A stretch of DNA of 64,000 bases from an uncultured Lachnospiraceae bacterium (GTDB taxonomy: Bacteria > Bacillota > Clostridia > Lachnospirales > Lachnospiraceae). The stretch lies in contig CAMWBY010000007.1 of assembly GCA_947172645.1 (NCBI GenBank), positions 145,037-209,036 on the forward strand, read 5' to 3'. A program made the translations under genes and the position numbers. The notes beneath the pieces were generated by a model. That model had not been told where the DNA came from. It saw only the letters and a list, made by a program, of their open reading frames with translations, and made no database searches. This document shows positions 43,745 to 53,021 of this stretch, piece by piece (the stretch's first letter is position 1; every line of letters begins with the position of its first letter).

Positions 43745-44578
43745 TCAGGGTGACATCCACTGGTATCCGAATCCCCGGACGGTAATGAGGTGTTTCGGTT
43801 GTGAGGGGTTCTCCTCAACCTTTTCCCGGAGCCTGCGGATGTACACAGATAGCGTATTGTCATCCACGAAATCCCCTGCATTGTCCCACAGTTCGTTCAG
43901 GATGGCGTCGCGGGTGACGACCTTGCCCGCGTTGCGCACAAGCAGGCAGAGAAGACGGTACTCGGCGCGGGTTAGCTCTATGGTTTTACCGTCAAGTGTC
44001 ACACGGTTTGCCATGGAATCAATGGCAAGGTTGCCGGAGACTAACGGTGAAATGTGGCTTGCGGTGCCGGGTGCAGCATGTGAAAGTATATTCGCTTGCT
44101 GTTCTGCGGCTTGGGCTCTTCGCAGCAGTGCGTGGATGCGTGCGCACAATTCACCGATACGGAAGGGCTTCGTGATATAGTCGTCCCCACCGCTGTCAAG
44201 ACCTCGTATAATGTTGACTTCTTCGTCGGAGGCAGTCAGGAAAATAATGGGTATCTGGCTGTCCTTTCGGCGTACCTGCTCGCAGACTTCAAAACCTGTT
44301 CCGTCGGGCAGTGTAACATCCAGAATAAGGAGATTGTATTGACTGATATAGTCATTAGAGGGGTCAATAAAAGTACCGGAACCGGAGCCGGGACTGTATT
44401 CCCCGGAGGGATTGTGTGAGGGCAGGGTGGCGTCTTCGTATCGCCCCGGCAGGCGCATGCATTCCAGGGCTTCGCTTACGGTGCGCACGGTTTCCACTGT
44501 GAATCCGTTTTTCTGTAAGGAATATTCCAGTCCGTCGATTAGGCTGATGTCGTCTTCTAATAGTAGTATCTTGGGCAT
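43745..44578 (-). CDS. OmpR/PhoB-family response regulator with receiver-domain insertion
   Basis: This 277-aa regulator has an N-terminal receiver (E-D-D near residues 8-10; phospho-acceptor in LLILDVTLPDGTG; conserved Lys in Y-I-T-K-P-F) and a C-terminal winged helix (A-E-Y-R-L-L-C-L-L; DDNTLSVYIRRLREKVE). Between receiver helix 2 and the phospho-acceptor strand there is an extra segment of about 35 residues rich in Pro, Ser and Gly (H-N-P-S-G-E-Y-S-P-G-S-G-S-G-T-F). That makes the protein longer than the usual 225-235 aa. A linker before the DNA-binding domain is also long. It pairs with the kinase at 42318-43562 and could control the nearby ABC exporter. Confidence 0.92.
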   Translation of the reverse strand: MPKILLLEDDISLIDGLEYSLQKNGFTVETVRTVSEALECMRLPGRYEDATLPSHNPSGEYSPGSGSGTFIDPSNDYISQYNLLILDVTLPDGTGFEVCEQVRRKDSQIPIIFLTASDEEVNIIRGLDSGGDDYITKPFRIGELCARIHALLRRAQAAEQQANILSHAAPGTASHISPLVSGNLAIDSMANRVTLDGKTIELTRAEYRLLCLLVRNAGKVVTRDAILNELWDNAGDFVDDNTLSVYIRRLREKVEENPSQPKHLITVRGFGYQWMSP

Positions 44579-44605
44579 AACGTGCGTCTCTTTCTATATG
44601 GGGAA

Positions 44606-44938
44606 TTAGATTTCCCCCTGTTCTTCCAATAAGCGCTGCATATATCCGTACAGATATTTTTTATTGTCATCCGTCAGTAAAGAGTACAGTTTTAGAATCT
44701 CGGCATCCAGGGGGTCGGAATTGCATTCAAATATAGGTTCGGTTCCATGTTCAATCCACTCCCGCCTGACTTGGAATGTCCGGCAGATATCTGTGAGAAC
44801 GCGTTCGGTAAGGCCGATTCGCCCTGTTTCTATATTGCCGAGATTGGAACGGGAAATGTTGATTTGGTTAGAAAATTCTTCCAGGGTCAAGCCCAGATTT
44901 TTTTTCCTTAATTGCCTTATGCGTTCATATGGTTCCAT
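44606..44938 (-). CDS. XRE-family transcriptional regulator
   Basis: This 110-aa protein has a Cro/CI helix-turn-helix (LTLEEFSNQINISRSNLGNI, about residues 17-36) and a C-terminal helical part ending L-L-E-E-Q-G-E-I. GGTGGTGATTCC precedes the ATG. It lies divergent from the EcsC-family gene. The shared control region contains repeated AAATTGTTAA motifs, so it may regulate itself and that gene (inference). Confidence 0.88.
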   Translation of the reverse strand: MEPYERIRQLRKKNLGLTLEEFSNQINISRSNLGNIETGRIGLTERVLTDICRTFQVRREWIEHGTEPIFECNSDPLDAEILKLYSLLTDDNKKYLYGYMQRLLEEQGEI

Positions 44939-44962
44939 GGAATCACCACCTATGTGTTATAA

Positions 44963-45095
44963 TTTAAATTGTAACATGCCACAAAATACTTGTAAAGAGA
45001 AAGTGAGAGCTATTTAAAGCTTGAAACAAGAAAAACAGAGCGATATAATGTATTTAAATTGTTAAATATGTTATGAAATTGTTAAATATGTTATG
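44963..45095 (+). promoter_or_regulatory. Divergent control region with promoter and tandem 20-bp repeat
   Basis: A near-consensus plus-strand promoter has TTGAAA (45021-45026), a 17-bp spacer and TATAAT (45044-45049). A 20-bp unit beginning AAATTGTTAAATATG is repeated head-to-tail at 45056-45075 and 45076-45095. TTTAAATTGTAA at 44963-44974 is a third related site. The layout suggests repressor sites for the XRE protein. Confidence 0.55.
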
Positions 45096-45140
45096 AATAT
45101 GTTTAGATAAGTGTATCAAATAAAGAAAAAGGAGCCCAAA

Positions 45141-45998
45141 ATGCCGTCAAACAAAGAAAAAAACTACCAAAAAGCTCTGCAAAAAGAATGGAAAGCCCTG
45201 GAAAAAAGAGAAGCCCGCATGTCCGCTGCCGCCGGGAAGGACGAGGAGAGGCAGCGGTGGCGGCAGGCGTTGGAAGATAAGGTTCCGGATAAACTCCGCG
45301 TTAATCTGGAGAAAGCCTTCTGCATGGCGTTTGCCACCGTCTTCGGGAAGGGGACAGGTATTATCGAGAAAAGCTATGACCGCCAGAAGATTCTCGATAA
45401 CCTCCAAATACAGAACTACGCTTTCCAGGTCAGGGCGGACAGAAAGTCGCTGAAACAGGTGAGGAACGGCGCAGCCCGCAAGAACCTGGGGAATATGGCA
45501 GCCACCGCCGTGGAAGGAGTCGGACTTGGCGTTTTGGGGATTGGCCTGCCCGATATCGTAATCTTTATTGGGGTGCTTTTGAGAGGCGTCTACGAAGCTG
45601 CCCTGCATTATGGCTTCGACTATGACACGCCGGAAGAGAGGTACTTTATCTTAAAGCTTATGGAGACTGCCATGAGCAAAGGGGAGGCGTGGAAAGCAGG
45701 CAATGAGGAAATTGACAGGGTGATGGCGGAAATAACAGAGGAGGGCGTGTATTCCGATTCCATAGCAGATGTGACGGAGGAAGTACTGGAGGAGCAGATT
45801 CGGCGTACATCGGATGCCTTTGCGGCGGATATGCTTGTCCTGAAATTTGTTCAGGGACTTCCCGTGGTCGGCGTTCTTGGCGGGTGCGGCAATCCGGTAT
45901 ATTATAATAAGGTGATGAAGTATGTCCGGTTGAAATACCAGAAGAGATATCTGTGTAGGCTTGGCGAAGAATTGAAACACTCCGGAACGGAAGATTAA
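45141..45998 (+). CDS. EcsC family protein
   Basis: This 285-aa protein has a charged, Lys/Glu-rich N-terminal third (partly coiled-coil), then a hydrophobic core (LGNMAATAVEGVGLGVLGIGLPDIVIFIGVLL, about residues 115-155) and Y-D-T-P-E-E-R-Y-F-I, which match the EcsC family. The function of EcsC proteins is not well defined. AAAGGAG precedes ATG 45141. A 214-bp MITE-like element follows 20 bp after the stop. Confidence 0.78.
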   Translation: MPSNKEKNYQKALQKEWKALEKREARMSAAAGKDEERQRWRQALEDKVPDKLRVNLEKAFCMAFATVFGKGTGIIEKSYDRQKILDNLQIQNYAFQVRADRKSLKQVRNGAARKNLGNMAATAVEGVGLGVLGIGLPDIVIFIGVLLRGVYEAALHYGFDYDTPEERYFILKLMETAMSKGEAWKAGNEEIDRVMAEITEEGVYSDSIADVTEEVLEEQIRRTSDAFAADMLVLKFVQGLPVVGVLGGCGNPVYYNKVMKYVRLKYQKRYLCRLGEELKHSGTED

Positions 45999-46017
45999 GA
46001 TGGAGAAGAGTATTCGA

Positions 46018-46231
46018 TGTCATTTAGTTAAGCCGGACGCGCCTGATATTCTATAGTTTCCCTAAGGACACGCTCCCGCTCGGTTCCAAACGCAACGGTA
46101 CTAAATTCGTGAGTTGTGATGCAAATAAATTGCATCGCAACTTAATACCTCATTAAGTACCGGCGTTTTCCAACGGTCCTTTGGAAAATTATAGAATGTC
46201 AGACGCTGTGTATTGGCTTAACTAAATGACA
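46018..46231. mobile_element. MITE-like element, long copy with nested insertion
   Basis: Perfect 17-bp terminal inverted repeats TGTCATTTAGTTAAGCC (46018-46034) and GGCTTAACTAAATGACA (46215-46231) are present. The outer sequence matches the 134-bp copy at 43602-43735 closely. Relative to that copy it carries 78 extra bases (46100-46177) flanked by a CAACGGT duplication (46093-46099 and 46171-46177). The extra part is itself palindromic (GTTGTGATGCAA with TTGCATCGCAAC; TTAAGTACCG with CGGTACT). Confidence 0.8.
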
Positions 46232-46314
46232 TTGGCAGAATATTTCTGCAATACAGAGTTTTGCCATCCCTAGGGTTTGCTGAAGGCATACTCTATATTG
46301 TAGAAAACCGTTGC

Positions 46315-46944
46315 CTATGATTGCTTTTTTGCTCCGTCGCGTCCGTATAAGAAAGGTTCCGATACATGGGTGTTAAACCACTGGACTACAGGGCCCATGA
46401 ATAATGCGGTGATAACTGTGCCGACGCCGATTGTCACATGGCACAGGAAGCCCACCGTGACACAGAGCGAGTCGCTGACAATCCTGCAGATTCTAAACGC
46501 GGTCAGTTTGTATTTATTGGCTGCGATTAAGGATACCGCGTCGTAGGCGGATACGCCCAGGTCGGCTGTGAAATAAAGGGATGCTGAAAAGCATGTGCCC
46601 AATATTCCGAAAAGCATCATAAAGATTCTAAGAGGCATGGACGGCTCCGGGAATATGTTGTCAAGCAGGCGGTACATCAATCCTGCCGCCGCGCCTGTCC
46701 CGAACAGGTTAAACAGGGTGGCGATACCGATATAGTGGCGTTCTACGAAGAAGACTGCCACCAGGAGCGCGCCTGTGACGATGGGATAAAAAGTGCTGTA
46801 TGTAGAGTGGAATATGTTGGCGATACCTGTGACAAAACAGGTGAAAGGGTCCGCGCCGAGATTGGCTTTTTGAAAAAATCCGATACAGAATCCGGTGACA
46901 ATTACGCCAAATAATGCCATTACAATCCGTTTCTTTTTTTCCAT
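46315..46944 (-). CDS. YczE/YitT-type integral membrane protein
   Basis: This 209-aa protein has about five hydrophobic helices. GFCIGFFQKANLGADPFTCFV near residue 18 and LYFTADLGVSAYDAVSLI near residue 123 are the two repeated halves typical of the YczE/YyaS/YitT group. The biochemical role is not established. It is monocistronic, transcribed towards the MITE-like element. GGAGGAAT precedes the ATG. Confidence 0.85.
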   Translation of the reverse strand: MEKKKRIVMALFGVIVTGFCIGFFQKANLGADPFTCFVTGIANIFHSTYSTFYPIVTGALLVAVFFVERHYIGIATLFNLFGTGAAAGLMYRLLDNIFPEPSMPLRIFMMLFGILGTCFSASLYFTADLGVSAYDAVSLIAANKYKLTAFRICRIVSDSLCVTVGFLCHVTIGVGTVITALFMGPVVQWFNTHVSEPFLYGRDGAKKQS

Positions 46945-47149
46945 GGTAGTATTCCTCCGTTTTCCAGCTGTTTTTTGTACTGTGTTTGAAAATTTTAATT
47001 TTCAATCTTTTCCAACTAACGCCCATTATATCACAATCTTTCCTGCTGTCTATGAGTAATTTGCGTGTCTTTACACATGTTCTTTCTTTTGATACAATAT
47101 ACATATAAGTTGCCATCAATAAGCTACAATAGAAAGTGGGTGATTATGT

Positions 47150-47341
47150 ATGCCAAACGGTCTTGAAATTGCCAAAACTGCTATTGAGGATTTCAAAAAA
47201 ATCCAACGGTATATGTCAATTGCAAAGGAAGAAAATGCGGAAAGGACATATGCGGAGTTAAAAAGAGAGTATCTTTCTTTAAAGGCGATATTAAATGTTG
47301 CAGGGGTAAACCTGACAGATATTGATGAGATTAAAGAATAA
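47150..47341 (+). CDS. Small hypothetical protein, helical
   Basis: This 63-aa protein is charged (MPNGLEIAKTAIEDFKKIQR, then Y-A-E-L-K-R-E-Y-L-S-L-K) and predicted all-helical, without a membrane segment. I do not recognise the family. GTGGGTGATT precedes the ATG. The stop is 1 bp away from the terminal repeat of the 304-bp palindrome, so the element inserted at or directly after the gene's end. Confidence 0.6.
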   Translation: MPNGLEIAKTAIEDFKKIQRYMSIAKEENAERTYAELKREYLSLKAILNVAGVNLTDIDEIKE

Positions 47342-47645
47342 GATTAGGGTGTCAAAAGGTGTATTTTATAAATTGACAGGCGGATTGCACAAAATGTTCC
47401 CTCGTGTCTGCCTCTGTCATATGGATTTTCTAAAATATTCCGGGTAATCCAAGGAAGCGGACGCAACCGCCCTCTATTCGCCATCCAGGTTCAGAGAGGG
47501 CTTTTCGGGACACCCATGTCCCGAAATTACTGGATACAGGACGGAATATTAAGAAAATCACATATGCCTACGAAGGACAACTTCGTGAACATTTTGTGCA
47601 ATCTGCCGGTAAAATTTTATGATAGCACCTTTTGACACCCTAATC
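47342..47645. mobile_element. Giant palindromic MITE-like element (304 bp)
   Basis: Terminal inverted repeats GATTAGGGTGTCAAAAGGTG (47342-47361) and its exact reverse complement (47626-47645) are followed by further pairing inward. GCACAAAATGTTC pairs with GAACATTTTGTGC, and CATATGGATTTTCTAA with TTAAGAAAATCACATATG. The centre has two smaller hairpins (CCCTCT...AGAGGG and CGGGACA...TGTCCCG). It encodes no protein. It could act as a mobile non-autonomous unit or a structured RNA. Confidence 0.72.
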
Positions 47646-47702
47646 AGAATAAGGAAAACAAAGCGGGACGGTTACGCAAGGTAGCAGAAACGAAAACTTC
47701 AC

Positions 47703-47732
47703 TTGACAAAAAATCCCCGGCTCATTTATAGT
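47703..47732 (+). promoter_or_regulatory. Promoter of valS
   Basis: TTGACA (47703-47708), an 18-bp spacer and TATAGT (47727-47732) place the transcription start near 47739. The T-box leader follows. Confidence 0.75.
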
Positions 47733-47738
47733 AATTGT

Positions 47739-48080
47739 AATGTTTCCATCATTTATATTTATAAAAATACAATATTAAAAGGTAATGACAAAGAGGAGTA
47801 CATGAGCGCCGCCGCCAGAGAGGGCAGCCATATGCTGAGAGGCAGCTTCGGAGAGGCATCGTGGAAGGTAGCTTTGGAACTGGGATGCTCAACGGCAGCC
47901 TGTGCGGATTTTCTGCGCAGCGGCAGGAACAGACAGGACAATGTCAGCAGACGCTAAGTAAGTATCCACGCCTTATCCCCGTTAACGGATAGGATTCTTG
48001 TGAATCGCCGAGTGAGAAACGAAGGTGGTACCGCGTATCATACGCCCTTTGCCAGGCAACTGGCAGAGGGCTTTTTTGCG
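47739..48080 (+). promoter_or_regulatory. T-box leader controlling valS
   Basis: The core T-box AAGGTGGTACCGCG lies at 48022-48035. It is followed by a terminator: GCCCTTTGCCAG (48044-48055) pairs with CTGGCAGAGGGC (48060-48071), then six T residues. AGTA at 47797-47800 and G-A-G-A-G motifs are consistent with Stem I. Uncharged tRNA(Val) should stabilise the antiterminator. I could not place the specifier codon with certainty; the tRNA type is inferred from the gene. Confidence 0.9.
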
Positions 48081-48110
48081 CGAATAAGCAGAGTCATAAG
48101 CCCTTCATAC

Positions 48111-48445
48111 CATGCCCATGCTTGCATGGGAGCATGGTATGAAGAGCTTATGACGAGCAACGCGAACGAGCAAGACGGAGGCTTGCGAGTCTGCTTATGA
48201 GAAAAGAGTGTAGAGTCAGAAGGCCAGCATTGCATGCCCATGCTTGCATGGGAGCATGGTATGAAGGGCTTATGACGAGCAACGCGAACGAGCAAGACGG
48301 AGGCTTGCGAGTCTGCTTATGAGAAAAGAGTGTAGAGTCAGAAGGCCAGCATTGCATGCCCATGCTTGCATGGGAGCATGGTATGAAGGGCTTATGACGA
48401 GCAACGCGAACGAGCAAGACGGAGGCTTGCGAGTCTGCTTATGAG
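48111..48445 (+). repeat. 122-bp tandem repeat array between T-box and valS
   Basis: Unit 1 is 48111-48232, unit 2 is 48233-48354, and a partial unit 3 is 48355-48445, with an exact 122-bp period and very high identity. Each unit carries the hairpin CCCATGC-TT-GCATGGG. In the first unit this extends outward (TCATAAG...CTTATGA) to a stem of about 29 bp. The array lies in the transcribed leader after the T-box terminator. Confidence 0.9.
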
Positions 48446-48488
48446 GAGAGAAGAGATTAAAGAAGAGATAAAGAAGGAGAGAATGAAT

Positions 48489-51188
48489 ATGGGCAAAGAA
48501 TTGGCTAAGACCTATGACCCGAAGGGCATAGAAGACAGACTGTACCAGAAATGGCTGGACAAGAAATATTTTCATGCGGAAGTTGACGAGACGAAGAAAC
48601 CTTTTACCATCGTAATTCCGCCGCCAAACATTACGGGACAGCTCCATATGGGGCACGCCCTTGACAATACGATGCAGGATATCCTAATCCGCTACAAGAG
48701 GATGCAGGGGTACAATGCCCTCTGGCAGCCGGGGACGGACCATGCGTCCATCGCCACGGAGGTCAGGATTATCGAGGCATTGAAGGAAGAGGGTGTCTCG
48801 AAAGAGGATTTGGGCCGCGAGGGGTTTTTAAAGCGTGCCTGGGAATGGAAAGAAGAGTACGGCGGGCGTATTATTAGTCAGCTGAAAAAATTAGGTTCTT
48901 CCTGTGATTGGGACAGGGAACGGTTCACCATGGACGAGGGATGCAACAAGGCGGTCACGGAAGTATTCTGTAAGATGCATGAGAAAGGCTGGATTTATAA
49001 GGGCAGCAGGATTATCAACTGGTGTCCGGTATGTAATACTTCCATCTCTGACGCCGAGGTGGAGTACGAAGAGCAGTCAGGACATTTCTGGCATATCAAG
49101 TACCCGCTTGTGGACGAGAACGGGCAGCCCAGCAAGACAGAGTTCCTGGAGTTTGCGACTACCCGCCCGGAGACAATGCTGGGAGATACGGCTGTAGCGG
49201 TAAATCCTAACGATGAGAGATATACTTATTTAAAAGGAAGACAGGTATGGCTTCCGATTGTCAACAAGGCGATTCCGGTAGTTGAGGACGAATATGTAGA
49301 CATGGAATTTGGAACGGGTGTTGTTAAGATTACACCCGCCCATGACCCGAATGACTTTGAGGTAGGTAAAAGGCACAACCTGCCGGAGGTCAACATCCTC
49401 AACGACGATGCCACCATCAACGCAAACGGCGGGAAGTATGAAGGACTGGACCGCTATGAGGCGAGAAAACAGATTGTGGAGGAGCTTAAGGCGGAAGGGC
49501 TTCTGGTGCGCATCGAGGATTACTCCCACAATGTAGGGACACATGACCGATGTAAGACGACCATTGAGCCGATGATTAAGAAACAGTGGTTCGTGAAGAT
49601 GGACGAGCTGATTAAGCCTGCGGTGGAAGCCGTGAAGAAGGGCGAGATTCAGCTGATTCCGGAGCGTATGGATAAGACTTACTTCAACTGGACGGACAAT
49701 ATCCGTGACTGGTGTATCAGCAGGCAGTTGTGGTGGGGACACCGGATTCCGGCGTATTATTGCGACGGGTGCGGGGAGATTGTGGTGGCGAAAGAAGCGC
49801 CGGGCACATGCCCTAAGTGCGGTGGCGTCCATTTTACCCAGGACGAAGATACTCTTGACACATGGTTTTCTTCCGCCCTGTGGCCTTTTTCCACGTTAGG
49901 ATGGCCCGAGATGACAGAGGATTTGAAGTATTTTTATCCTACGGATGTGCTCGTGACAGGTTATGACATTATTTTCTTCTGGGTAATCCGCATGATTTTC
50001 TCTGGATATGAGCAGATGGGGGACAAGCCGTTCCACACCGTATTGTTCCACGGCCTTGTGAGGGATTCCCAGGGGCGCAAGATGAGCAAATCTCTTGGCA
50101 ACGGTATCGACCCGCTTGAGATTATCGACCAGTACGGTGCGGACGCGCTGCGCCTGACGTTGATTACAGGCAATGCGCCGGGTAATGATATGCGTTTCTA
50201 CTATGAAAGGGTGGAAGCGAGCCGCAACTTTGCCAATAAGGTATGGAATGCTTCCCGTTTTATCATGATGAATATGGAGCAGGCGCAGGAAAAGACTGGC
50301 ACCCGTGGGTGGGAAGTTTCATATGATGAGATGAAGCAGTATTTGGAGCCGGCGGATAAATGGATTCTGTCCAAGTTAAACACGCTTATCCGGGATGTGA
50401 CGGACAACATTGACCACTATGAGCTTGGCATCGCCGTACAGAAAGTGTATGACTTTATATGGGATGAGTTCTGCGACTGGTATATTGAGATGGTAAAACC
50501 CCGCCTGTACCAGAAAGATTCCCAGGGGCAGGACAGCAATAACGCCGCACTCTGGACGTTAAAAAATGTTCTGCTTGACGCACTAAAACTTTTGCATCCC
50601 TATATGCCTTTTATCACGGAGGAAATCTTCTGCACCGTGCAGAGTGAAGAAGAGTCCATTATGATATCCAAGTGGCCTGTATTTATGCCGGAGAAGGATT
50701 ACCGGGAAGAGGAAGAGGCAATCGGACTCATTAAGGAAGCAGTACGGGGCATCAGGAATGTGCGTACACAGATGAACGTGGCGCCTAGTAGGAAAGCGGC
50801 CGTATTTGTTGTCAGCGGCACGGAGGCGGTGAGGAAGGTCTTCGAGGAAGGCAGTCTGTTCTTCGCGTCCTTGGCGGGAGCGTCCGGGGTGACGGTGCAG
50901 GCGGATAAGGCAGGTATAGCCGGCGACGCGGTGTCGGTTGTTATTCCGCAGGCTACGGTCTATATTCCCTTTGCGGAACTGGTTGACATCGCCCAGGAGA
51001 TTGAGCGTCTGCAAAAAGAAGAAAAACGTCTGCACGGCGAGCTTGCCCGGGTGAACGGCATGTTAAACAACGAGAAGTTCATGGCGAAGGCGCCGGAAGC
51101 CAAGGTGGAAGAGGAGCGTGCGAAACTGGAGAAGTATACGCAGATGCTGGCACAGGTGAGGGAGCGCCTGGGGCAGCTTGGCCTGTAG
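48489..51188 (+). CDS. valS: Valyl-tRNA synthetase
   Basis: This 899-aa class I synthetase charges tRNA(Val) with valine. It has the HIGH motif [14 protein letters not shown] (about residues 40-55), an editing domain ([19 protein letters not shown]), zinc-type Cys pairs (Y-C-D-G-C-G; C-P-K-C), [12 protein letters not shown], an anticodon-binding domain, and a C-terminal coiled-coil of about 60 residues. Length is normal. AAGGAG at 48474-48479 fits ATG 48489 (9 nt); ATG 48483 and an upstream ATG at 48441 are alternatives. It is controlled by the T-box and preceded by a tandem repeat array. Confidence 0.95.
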   Translation: MGKELAKTYDPKGIEDRLYQKWLDKKYFHAEVDETKKPFTIVIPPPNITGQLHMGHALDNTMQDILIRYKRMQGYNALWQPGTDHASIATEVRIIEALKEEGVSKEDLGREGFLKRAWEWKEEYGGRIISQLKKLGSSCDWDRERFTMDEGCNKAVTEVFCKMHEKGWIYKGSRIINWCPVCNTSISDAEVEYEEQSGHFWHIKYPLVDENGQPSKTEFLEFATTRPETMLGDTAVAVNPNDERYTYLKGRQVWLPIVNKAIPVVEDEYVDMEFGTGVVKITPAHDPNDFEVGKRHNLPEVNILNDDATINANGGKYEGLDRYEARKQIVEELKAEGLLVRIEDYSHNVGTHDRCKTTIEPMIKKQWFVKMDELIKPAVEAVKKGEIQLIPERMDKTYFNWTDNIRDWCISRQLWWGHRIPAYYCDGCGEIVVAKEAPGTCPKCGGVHFTQDEDTLDTWFSSALWPFSTLGWPEMTEDLKYFYPTDVLVTGYDIIFFWVIRMIFSGYEQMGDKPFHTVLFHGLVRDSQGRKMSKSLGNGIDPLEIIDQYGADALRLTLITGNAPGNDMRFYYERVEASRNFANKVWNASRFIMMNMEQAQEKTGTRGWEVSYDEMKQYLEPADKWILSKLNTLIRDVTDNIDHYELGIAVQKVYDFIWDEFCDWYIEMVKPRLYQKDSQGQDSNNAALWTLKNVLLDALKLLHPYMPFITEEIFCTVQSEEESIMISKWPVFMPEKDYREEEEAIGLIKEAVRGIRNVRTQMNVAPSRKAAVFVVSGTEAVRKVFEEGSLFFASLAGASGVTVQADKAGIAGDAVSVVIPQATVYIPFAELVDIAQEIERLQKEEKRLHGELARVNGMLNNEKFMAKAPEAKVEEERAKLEKYTQMLAQVRERLGQLGL

Positions 51189-51462
51189 AAAGAAGGAGCG
51201 GGTGCAAGGTGTCATTCGGCATTCCATAATGTTTATAAAATTCATAGTGATTTTATTTTTTAGGACTGGAAAAGTCCGGCGATATAGTGTAAAGTAATAA
51301 TAGGTTATTATGAAAATCAGAGATTTTCACTATTTCGATAATTTGGTTGGCTATGCGGCCCGCTTTTTGCAGCGCGCCGCATGGCACCGGTTAGTGCAGA
51401 TTTTGTTTTAGAAGTTACACAGTACATAAGGCTAGAAACCGCGGGAGAGTGAGGTGAGTCAC
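51189..51462. other. Intergenic region with hairpins, upstream of the FapA-family gene
   Basis: The stretch contains GGACT-GGAA-AAGTCC (about 51262-51276) and a GC-rich hairpin (TGCGGC...GCCGCA, about 51353-51382). A TATAGTGTAAAG-type AT-rich segment could serve as promoter. No riboswitch class that I recognise is present. Confidence 0.35.
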
Positions 51463-52998
51463 GTGAGCGGAATAAAGTTTTCTCCGGAACAGATGGATAA
51501 ATTAAAAAATGCTATGTCAAGGGCGTCGCAGCCCGGTACGGTGCCAAGGACGGTGGTACAGGAGGAATTTCTGGGTAAACCGGAGACAAAAGAGGAAGAC
51601 GGTTGGGACTCCCATGGGACGAATCTGGCAAAGGGCACATATTTACGTATAGATGAAGATGAGATGGCGGCGTGGCTTTATCTGGCGCCGCCTGACCGCG
51701 GGCAGATTTATTCGAAGAATGAACTGATTACCTATCTGGAACGGAGCGGCGTAGTCAGAGGATACCATAGTTCTAATTTGTCCGCCATGGTGAAGAAACA
51801 GGTTTATGACAGAGAGGTTCTGGTGGCGAAGGGCGCCCAGATTGTGGAAGGGAAGGACGGCTATTTCGAATATCTGTTCTCCCCTGAGGAGTATGGCGTC
51901 CCTAAGATTAGGGAAGACGGCACCGTAGACTATACGAATGTGAGCGCGCTGCAGAATGTGAAGAAGGGCGACAAGGTTGCGGTTTACCATTATGCGGTGC
52001 AGGGCACGGACGGCTATACAGTGCGCGGCACGGAGATGAAGGTGAAGCCGGCCAGGGATTTGCCGCCTATGCGGGGCAAGGGCATCTTGCGTGAGAACAA
52101 CGAATATTATGCGCAGTCTGACGGTAAGATAGAGGTTAAGAACGGCAAGGTCGATATCCAGAATGTCCATGAAATCATGGGCGATGTGAATATGATTATC
52201 GGCAAAATCGAGTTTTTCGGCGATGTGATTATCAACGGCAATGTGGAGAGCGGCGTCACTATCAGGGCGGGACGTAACATAGAAATCCACGGCACAACCG
52301 GAAGCGCCACGCTTTTTGCAGGCGGCGATGTGATACTCAGCCGCGGCATCCAGGGCGGAGGTAAGATTTCTGCAAGGGGAAGCGTTTTTGCGGATTTCAT
52401 CGAGAATACCGTGGTGGATGCGGGCGGTTCCGTGCATTCCAACACGATGCTGAATGCGCAGATAACGGCGAAGGAGAAGGTGGTTGCCACAGGCAAGAGA
52501 GGCGTCATTATCGGAGGCTATGTCCATGGGCTGAAAGGCATCGAGGCTATGGCGGCGGGCAGCGACGTGGAAGTTAAGACCATCCTGCACTGCGGTTACG
52601 AGGCGGAGGCATATGAGCGCCTGATTGATGTGCGGCGCAGGGAGCGGGAGACGAAAGACAAGATATCGGAACTGGTGGAGACCATGACCGACGCGCTCAG
52701 AGAGAAGCGTATGCGTGGGTCCAGCACGTCCGCCGCGACGGAGGCGAAGCTGTCCGAATGGAATAAGTTAAAGGATTTGTATTTCGAAGAACTGGATAAA
52801 ATCGGACGGGAGCGGGAGACATTAGAGGAGACCATGGAGAAGAGCAAGGGCGCTTATATCAGGATTGACGGTAATCTGTACCGCAATGTGATTATTTGCA
52901 TCAATGCGGAACAGATGGTGATGGACCGGAATACCTGCTTTATGAAATATACTGCCGACAGAGGTTTGATAGAAGGTTCAGTGATTGTTAGCCATTGA
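51463..52998 (+). CDS. FapA/DUF342 family protein
   Basis: This 511-aa protein has an N-terminal region to about residue 170 and a long central segment of repeating beta-strand units (residues about 210-390). Examples of these units are FFGDVIINGNVESGVTIRAG and TTGSATLFAGGDVILSRGIQ, which form the right-handed beta-helix of the FapA family. A charged coiled-coil (about 390-460) and a short C-terminal domain follow. FapA-type proteins are cytosolic and may act as scaffolds. GTG 51463 has GAGGTGA 5 nt upstream, better than GTG 51454. The next gene is folC, about 25 bp on. Confidence 0.87.
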   Translation: MSGIKFSPEQMDKLKNAMSRASQPGTVPRTVVQEEFLGKPETKEEDGWDSHGTNLAKGTYLRIDEDEMAAWLYLAPPDRGQIYSKNELITYLERSGVVRGYHSSNLSAMVKKQVYDREVLVAKGAQIVEGKDGYFEYLFSPEEYGVPKIREDGTVDYTNVSALQNVKKGDKVAVYHYAVQGTDGYTVRGTEMKVKPARDLPPMRGKGILRENNEYYAQSDGKIEVKNGKVDIQNVHEIMGDVNMIIGKIEFFGDVIINGNVESGVTIRAGRNIEIHGTTGSATLFAGGDVILSRGIQGGGKISARGSVFADFIENTVVDAGGSVHSNTMLNAQITAKEKVVATGKRGVIIGGYVHGLKGIEAMAAGSDVEVKTILHCGYEAEAYERLIDVRRRERETKDKISELVETMTDALREKRMRGSSTSAATEAKLSEWNKLKDLYFEELDKIGRERETLEETMEKSKGAYIRIDGNLYRNVIICINAEQMVMDRNTCFMKYTADRGLIEGSVIVSH

Positions 52999-53021
52999 CG
53001 GCAGGAAAGCGGAAATAAGGT

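Noticed and set aside
48111..48445. CRISPR array
   Set aside because: The period is 122 bp with nearly identical whole units; there are no short repeats with unique spacers and no cas genes.
48038..48656. Repeated minus-strand open frames across the valS leader
   Set aside because: They are the 122-bp tandem repeat read in the antisense direction, with no ribosome site or family resemblance.
51189..51462. Riboswitch before the FapA-family gene
   Set aside because: Hairpins are present but I could not match a conserved core of any class I know, including the c-di-GMP classes.
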